Positions 59,677 to 64,000 of a stretch of DNA of 64,000 nt are shown here, piece by piece; position 1 is the first letter of the stretch; the number at the start of each line of letters is the position of its first letter. A program made the translations under genes and the position numbers. The notes under the pieces are model-generated. The model did no database searches, had not been told where the DNA came from, and was given only the letters and a program-made list of their open reading frames with translations. The DNA comes from Bacteroidota bacterium (GTDB lineage Bacteria > Bacteroidota > Bacteroidia > Cytophagales > Cyclobacteriaceae), in assembly GCA_018266395.1 (NCBI GenBank), contig JAFEAM010000043.1, positions 1-64,000 on the forward strand, written 5' to 3'.

Positions 59677-61290
59677 ATGGCCAAGAAGAAACTACCCCGT
59701 GTCGCCTACTTCTGTATGGAGTATGGCCTTCAGTCAGACTTTAAAATCTACGCCGGCGGTCTCGGCATACTGGCTGGTGACTACCTCAAAGGAGCAAAGG
59801 ATCACGGGTATCCCATGGTGGGGATTGGCATCAAGTGGAAGCAAGGTTACACGGATCAGCGCATAACAACAGGTGACAAGGTGATCGACACTTTCCCCAT
59901 CTATAAGTATCCCTTCCTCAAAGACACCGGCGTTACGGTTACCGTAAAGATCCGCAACCGGGATGTCAAGTGTAAGGTCTGGCTGGATAATACCCATGGC
60001 AACGTGCCACTGTACCTGCTTGACACCGATGTACCCGGCAATGAAGATGGCTGGATCACGGGTCAGTTGTACGGCTGGTTTGGAGAGGAGCGTATTGCAC
60101 AGGAAATGGTGCTCGGGATCGGAGGAGTCAGGGCACTTCGGGCGTTGGGTATCAAGACCGATGTCTATCATTTCAATGAAGGTCACGCCTTGTTTGCGGG
60201 TTTTGAGTTGGTGAGAGAAAAGGTAAAGAAAGGGCAGTCTTTCAAAAAAGCGTTGAAGGCCACCCGTGAGGAGATTGTGTTTACAACCCATACTCCTGTT
60301 GTCCAGGGTAATGAGTCACATTATATTTCAAGATTGTTGTACATGGGCGCCGATAATGAGGTGTTCAGCAAGAAGAAGTTGAAAGAACTCGGAGGCTCGC
60401 CCTTCAATATGACCGTGGGTGCACTGCGGCTGTCTAGAAAGTCCAATGCCGTGGCCCAGCTTCACGCTGATACGGCCAACAAAATGTGGAGCAAGGTAAA
60501 GCGCCGTTCGGAGATCGTTGGCATCACCAATGCCATACACCGCCCCACATGGGTGGATTCGAAAATGATTGATGCAGCAGTCAATGGGGGCGATCTTTGG
60601 AAGACGCATCAGGAAAACAAGAAGAAGTTGCTTGCCTTTGTGAAAGAGCGCACTGGCGTTCAATTAAAACTTGATTCCCTGCTCATCGGTTTCTCCCGCC
60701 GTGCCGTGCGTTACAAACGCAGCGATTTCATATTCAGCGACCGCAAGAAAGTGGATGCCTTGTTCAAAACCGGAAAGCTGCAAATCATCTTCTCAGGAAA
60801 GGCGCACCCTCTGGATGATGGCGGAAAGCAGATTGTAGAGAATATCCTGGCATGGACACGACAATATCCCGAGTCAGTCGTCTTCCTTGAAAACTATGAC
60901 ATGACCATTGGGGCAATGCTGACACGGGGAGTGGACATCTGGCTGAACAACCCTCGCCGACCGCAGGAGGCCAGCGGCACTTCAGGCATGAAGGCTGCAA
61001 TGAATGGTGCCCTGAACCTCAGCATCCTCGATGGGTGGTGGCCTGAAGCGTGTCAGCATGGTGTAAACGGATGGCAGTTTGGGGACGGGTATGAACACAA
61101 GGATGAAAAGAAGCTTGACTCCAACGATCAGAAGGCGCTCTACAAGGTGCTCTTCAACGAAGTGATTCCGACGTATTACGAAGACAAGAAACGATGGGTG
61201 CAGATGATGCGCGCCAGCATCCTTACTACAAAAGATCAGTTTGCCGTAAAGCGAATGCTGGAGGAGTATTACGAAAAGCTGTATAAGTAA
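59677..61290 (+). CDS. glgP: Short-form alpha-glucan phosphorylase (GT35)
   Basis: This 537-residue cytoplasmic phosphorylase is shorter than the 800-residue glycogen phosphorylases but is a normal length for the bacterial alpha-glucan phosphorylase family. It opens with RVAYFCMEYGLQSDFKIYAGGLG, the conserved glucose-binding start, has HFNEGH (165-170) and FTTHTPVVQGNE, and the PLP lysine K439 in SGTSGMKAAMNG. It releases glucose 1-phosphate from storage glucan. The gap before it holds a repeat similar to one in the 15.0-15.5 kb gap. Confidence 0.92.
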   Translation: MAKKKLPRVAYFCMEYGLQSDFKIYAGGLGILAGDYLKGAKDHGYPMVGIGIKWKQGYTDQRITTGDKVIDTFPIYKYPFLKDTGVTVTVKIRNRDVKCKVWLDNTHGNVPLYLLDTDVPGNEDGWITGQLYGWFGEERIAQEMVLGIGGVRALRALGIKTDVYHFNEGHALFAGFELVREKVKKGQSFKKALKATREEIVFTTHTPVVQGNESHYISRLLYMGADNEVFSKKKLKELGGSPFNMTVGALRLSRKSNAVAQLHADTANKMWSKVKRRSEIVGITNAIHRPTWVDSKMIDAAVNGGDLWKTHQENKKKLLAFVKERTGVQLKLDSLLIGFSRRAVRYKRSDFIFSDRKKVDALFKTGKLQIIFSGKAHPLDDGGKQIVENILAWTRQYPESVVFLENYDMTIGAMLTRGVDIWLNNPRRPQEASGTSGMKAAMNGALNLSILDGWWPEACQHGVNGWQFGDGYEHKDEKKLDSNDQKALYKVLFNEVIPTYYEDKKRWVQMMRASILTTKDQFAVKRMLEEYYEKLYK

Positions 61291-63060
61291 CTATCGATTA
61301 CTGATTACTGGCAGAAGTATCCTGGATGGGTGCTTTGAATCATGGTGGATCCTGTTAGTAGCAGGCTTTAATACTTTTTCGGTTGCGATCTCGGTCCCGG
61401 TATTGGGATTGGGATCGTAATGAGGCGCCTTACTGCTGGTGATATAAATCCTGATACGGTGTCCTTTTCTGAACAGGTTGGAAGTGTAAGCCTGGTGAAT
61501 TCTCACATGATAGATTTCCGCCGGCTTCATCAGTTCCTGGTGATCTGTCCCGTTGCGGTATCTCATACGCAAATATCCAGCGTCAAGTCCATGGAGGTTG
61601 ATGGACTTCCCGTCCGGGAAGACATCACAAAGAGTGAATGAAAAGTCGGTGTCCGGTGCAGAGCTGCTTACGTACAGATCGGCAATGAGTTCACCGGTTA
61701 CCTCCAGATCCTTATCCAGAATTGCTGAAGTATAAACTGCCACATCGCTTCTCGATTCATTATTGCGCTGATCATACGGGTAAGACTTCTCATATGACAC
61801 GTCCCAGAAAGGATTGGACGGATCAAATACGTACGTATCGGGTGATTCATTCGAGGGCAGTGTCACACTCAACTTGCCTTCATTCTTATCAGATGCCGCT
61901 GCTCCATTGCTATGCAAATAGAACGACTGATTGACAGACCTCGCCAATGGCCATTCAGACTCACTGTGCCATTTGTTTTCACCCATAGTGAAGATGCTGA
62001 CCTTCGGAAGCTGGCTGCCTCCCATGCCTTCCTTCAGGATACCATCATACCACTTGAGTAATTCGGCATCGTAATCAAACCCTGCATTAGTGCCGAAGTT
62101 CACCTCACCAAATTTTGTCTTGCGCATATTCAGTGAAGTATGATTCCATGGCCCAAGCACCATGCGCGTTTGGCGCTTGGCTGTCTCACTGGGAGACTCT
62201 TTCATCATGCGGTTAAAGCCGCGGCGGACCCCCTCAGGACCGTAGGAGGCATCATACCAGCCGCTAAGCAACAGGACAGGGTTATTGAACTTTGAAAAGT
62301 CTCCTTCCACATTCAGAAAATTCCACCAGGCACTGGAATCCGGATGGCTAAGCCACTGGTAGTATTCCGGTGCATATTTCTTCAGAATCGGGATGTCTGC
62401 AAGCGGGCGATAGGCATACCATTTTCTTCTGTCGCTATGTTCCCATTCTTCCGTAGCCGGCTCGTCATCCCAGGGACCCGACATGTCGTTGGCACGCTTG
62501 CGTTTATCGGCCAGGATGTACGGCATGAACCAGTCCAGCCAGGGATGCGAGAAGGCGCCGCCATAATACATGAAGTGATGACTCCCTACCGGCGTCATTT
62601 CCGGGGCGGCCGCTGCCAGATGCGGTGGTGCCTGTGACATTGCCAGCCATTGCACTATCCCGGGATAGGATCCTCCATAGGTTCCCACTTTTCCGGTACA
62701 AAATGGGTGCTTGCCGACCCATTCAATCACATCATAACCGTCCTGTTTCTCATTGCGATAGGCCTCAAATTCACCCTCGCTGCGAAGGCGTCCACGCACA
62801 TCCACAAGGAATACCATGTAACCCTGTCTGGCTGCTTTAAGTGGAAACTCGGCATAGGCATCATAGTCGTCTACGCCATAGGGAGTCCGGTAAACAATTG
62901 CGGGATGTTTTTCGTCACCTTCTGGACGATAGAGGATGGCACCCAGCTTGATGCCATCCCGCATGGGGATCATCACCTCTTCACGGATGATGTTCAGCGA
63001 CTGGGCGGAAGTGTCTGTAAAAGAGTTGGTAATGAGGAGGAACAGGAAGATTTTACGCAT
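61291..63060 (-). CDS. CocE/NonD family alpha/beta hydrolase
   Basis: This is a 589-residue exported hydrolase from ATG 63060, with signal peptide MRKIFLFLLITNSFTDTSAQ. The nucleophile serine is in YGGSYPGIVQ (near residue 131); VDVRGRLRSEGEFE and the LGPWNHTS region are the other family hallmarks, and a jelly-roll C-terminal domain follows. CocE/NonD enzymes include X-prolyl dipeptidyl peptidases, cocaine esterase and glutaryl-7-ACA acylases; substrate unknown. The stop abuts that of the convergent glgP gene. Confidence 0.9.
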   Translation of the reverse strand: MRKIFLFLLITNSFTDTSAQSLNIIREEVMIPMRDGIKLGAILYRPEGDEKHPAIVYRTPYGVDDYDAYAEFPLKAARQGYMVFLVDVRGRLRSEGEFEAYRNEKQDGYDVIEWVGKHPFCTGKVGTYGGSYPGIVQWLAMSQAPPHLAAAAPEMTPVGSHHFMYYGGAFSHPWLDWFMPYILADKRKRANDMSGPWDDEPATEEWEHSDRRKWYAYRPLADIPILKKYAPEYYQWLSHPDSSAWWNFLNVEGDFSKFNNPVLLLSGWYDASYGPEGVRRGFNRMMKESPSETAKRQTRMVLGPWNHTSLNMRKTKFGEVNFGTNAGFDYDAELLKWYDGILKEGMGGSQLPKVSIFTMGENKWHSESEWPLARSVNQSFYLHSNGAAASDKNEGKLSVTLPSNESPDTYVFDPSNPFWDVSYEKSYPYDQRNNESRSDVAVYTSAILDKDLEVTGELIADLYVSSSAPDTDFSFTLCDVFPDGKSINLHGLDAGYLRMRYRNGTDHQELMKPAEIYHVRIHQAYTSNLFRKGHRIRIYITSSKAPHYDPNPNTGTEIATEKVLKPATNRIHHDSKHPSRILLPVISNR

Positions 63061-63178
63061 TGTCAAATATCCCAAATTTGTTTGGATACGCGTCTACCAG
63101 ATTCTTTCCTGATAACAAAAAAATGACATCTGCGTATATTGAAGGACTTTTGTCACTGCACTAAAATACCGTTAGCAC

Positions 63179-63763
63179 TTGAAGGCAGCCTCCAACGAAT
63201 ACTTTGCTGAGAAAGAGTTCAATGCGATTGACATTTCAAACGCGGGCTTTGTCAAAGGTGAGTATGAGTGCTGCACCTTCAGGAACAGTAACCTGTCTTC
63301 GGCCGATTTATCAGACAGCAAGTTCATCGATTGCAATTTTGATGCGTGTAACCTGAGCCTTGCCAACATCAGCAGGGTATTACTTCGGGAGGTGAAGTTC
63401 AAAGATTGTAAACTACTGGGCCTGCGGTTTGATACCTGCAATGCGTTCGGGATGGCATTTTCCTTCGAGGGATGTCAGCTGAATCATGCAAGCTTCTTCG
63501 GGACAAAGATCAGAAAGACATTGTTTACAAATTGTCAGCTTATTGAAACTGACTTCACAGCGTGCGACCTGAGCGGCTCAATTTTCAACAACTGCGACCT
63601 GAACCGGGCTGTGTTTGAAGACACTTCACTGGAGAAATGCGACTTCACGCGTTCGTTCAACATCGTGCTGGATCCGGAGAGGAACCGTATAAAGGATGCG
63701 ATGTTCTCGGTGGAAGGCGCATTGGGCTTGCTGAGCAAATACAACATTGAAATCGATAAATGA
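63179..63763 (+). CDS. Pentapeptide-repeat protein
   Basis: This is a 194-residue pentapeptide-repeat protein with A(D/N)LXX-type repeats throughout, for example CTFRNSNLSSADLSDSKFID, GSIFNNCDLNRAVFEDTSL and others. Such proteins form right-handed beta-helices; some (Qnr) protect DNA gyrase, but nothing here shows that. The only possible start is TTG 63179 because an in-frame TAG lies at 63173-63175 and no ATG occurs until far inside the repeats. It precedes the SRPBCC gene on the same strand. Confidence 0.85.
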   Translation: MKAASNEYFAEKEFNAIDISNAGFVKGEYECCTFRNSNLSSADLSDSKFIDCNFDACNLSLANISRVLLREVKFKDCKLLGLRFDTCNAFGMAFSFEGCQLNHASFFGTKIRKTLFTNCQLIETDFTACDLSGSIFNNCDLNRAVFEDTSLEKCDFTRSFNIVLDPERNRIKDAMFSVEGALGLLSKYNIEIDK

Positions 63764-63831
63764 CATTTTTCCACAGGAACACTACTGTGGTAAGACGAAA
63801 CGAAAGAGAACGGTAACTAAACCCTACATCC

Positions 63832-64000
63832 ATGCCCGGAACAAATATTACGGTTGAAGCTCTTGTTGGTGCAGACATCAAAAAGACTTGGGAATATTAC
63901 AATAATCCCGCCCATATCACACGCTGGAATTTCGCAACGGACGACTGGTGTTGTCCCAGATCCGAAAACGACCTTCGCGTTGGTGGCAAGCTGGTTAGCA
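63832..64000 (+). CDS. SRPBCC (AHSA1/START-like) domain protein, partial
   Basis: The first 56 residues read MPGTNITVEALVGADIKKTW and continue EYYNNPAHITRWNFATDDW, the N-terminal strand-helix of AHSA1-type SRPBCC proteins, which bind hydrophobic ligands in a deep cavity. The gene runs off the right edge. ATG 63832 follows the pentapeptide gene by about 69 bp. Partner or ligand unknown. Confidence 0.85.
   Translation, partial: MPGTNITVEALVGADIKKTWEYYNNPAHITRWNFATDDWCCPRSENDLRVGGKLVS

Noticed and set aside
6828-64000. Search for defence systems, phage genes, transposases or tRNA genes in the rest of the window
   Set aside because: No protein with such motifs and no cloverleaf-like sequence was recognised; the region looks like ordinary chromosome.

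Overview
The window looks like a chromosome segment of a Bacteroidota bacterium, probably of the Cytophagales type. This is inferred from the gene repertoire (SSS symporter, FadL-like porin, GH95 and GH5 enzymes, DUF1501/PSCyt1 proteins, BNR-propeller exoproteins, isoquinoline-oxidoreductase-like molybdoenzyme), from short lipoprotein signals in Bacteroidota style, from weak Shine-Dalgarno sequences and from two matches to the Bacteroidota -7 box TAnnTTTG. I recognise no tRNA, rRNA, CRISPR array or insertion sequence.

Region 1 (1-about 6735) is the unusual part: an A/T-rich array of small, same-strand, mostly orphan genes, each followed by a 131-183 bp inverted-repeat element. I read it as an integron gene-cassette array with large attC-like sites and no integrase in view (a CALIN-type array). 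The strongest evidence is that the 9-bp end sequence GTTnnnnnn that opens a cassette is the reverse complement of the GCnnnnAAC-type sequence that closes the same cassette (perfect in five cassettes, 8/9 in two), while the two ends of one element match less well. This is what is expected if units excise as circles by crossover at GTT. Cargo is dominated by exported or lipoprotein-like proteins, plus two toxin-antitoxin cassettes whose toxins are both broken (a truncated PIN toxin and a frameshifted ParE/RelE toxin). One cassette is a lipoprotein stub fused to an attC that has lost its left arm, and the right edge is an attC fragment. The array runs off the left end of the window.

Region 2 (6.8-32.9 kb) is ordinary core and accessory chromosome: GNAT acetyltransferase, a BNR exoprotein with CorA, an ABC-F ATPase, a metallo-beta-lactamase-fold hydrolase, acyl-CoA oxidase-like dehydrogenase, cyclophilin, SemiSWEET, an SPFH protein, penicillin acylase, methyltransferase, nitronate-monooxygenase-like enzyme, SSS symporter, FadL-like porin, fatty acid desaturase, LpxL-like acyltransferase, a second CorA, an amidohydrolase and an atypical SDR.

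Region 3 (33.0-45.0 kb) is a plus-strand run: a two-subunit molybdenum hydroxylase, an unknown protein, a class V aminotransferase, a PAS histidine kinase, a YncE/phosphoesterase fusion, a K+ channel-like protein and a GH95 fucosidase-like enzyme.

Region 4 (45.0-55.3 kb) is minus strand: a four-gene PSCyt1/DUF1501/NHL/DUF2231-like cluster of the kind common in Planctomycetes and Verrucomicrobia, then a GH5 glycosidase and a class I/II aminotransferase.

Region 5 (55.4-64.0 kb) holds a second BNR exoprotein with a clear rho-independent terminator, an HpaI-type aldolase, a short alpha-glucan phosphorylase, a CocE/NonD hydrolase, a pentapeptide-repeat protein and the start of an SRPBCC-domain protein. 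Several intergenic gaps carry low-complexity, mutually similar repeats.
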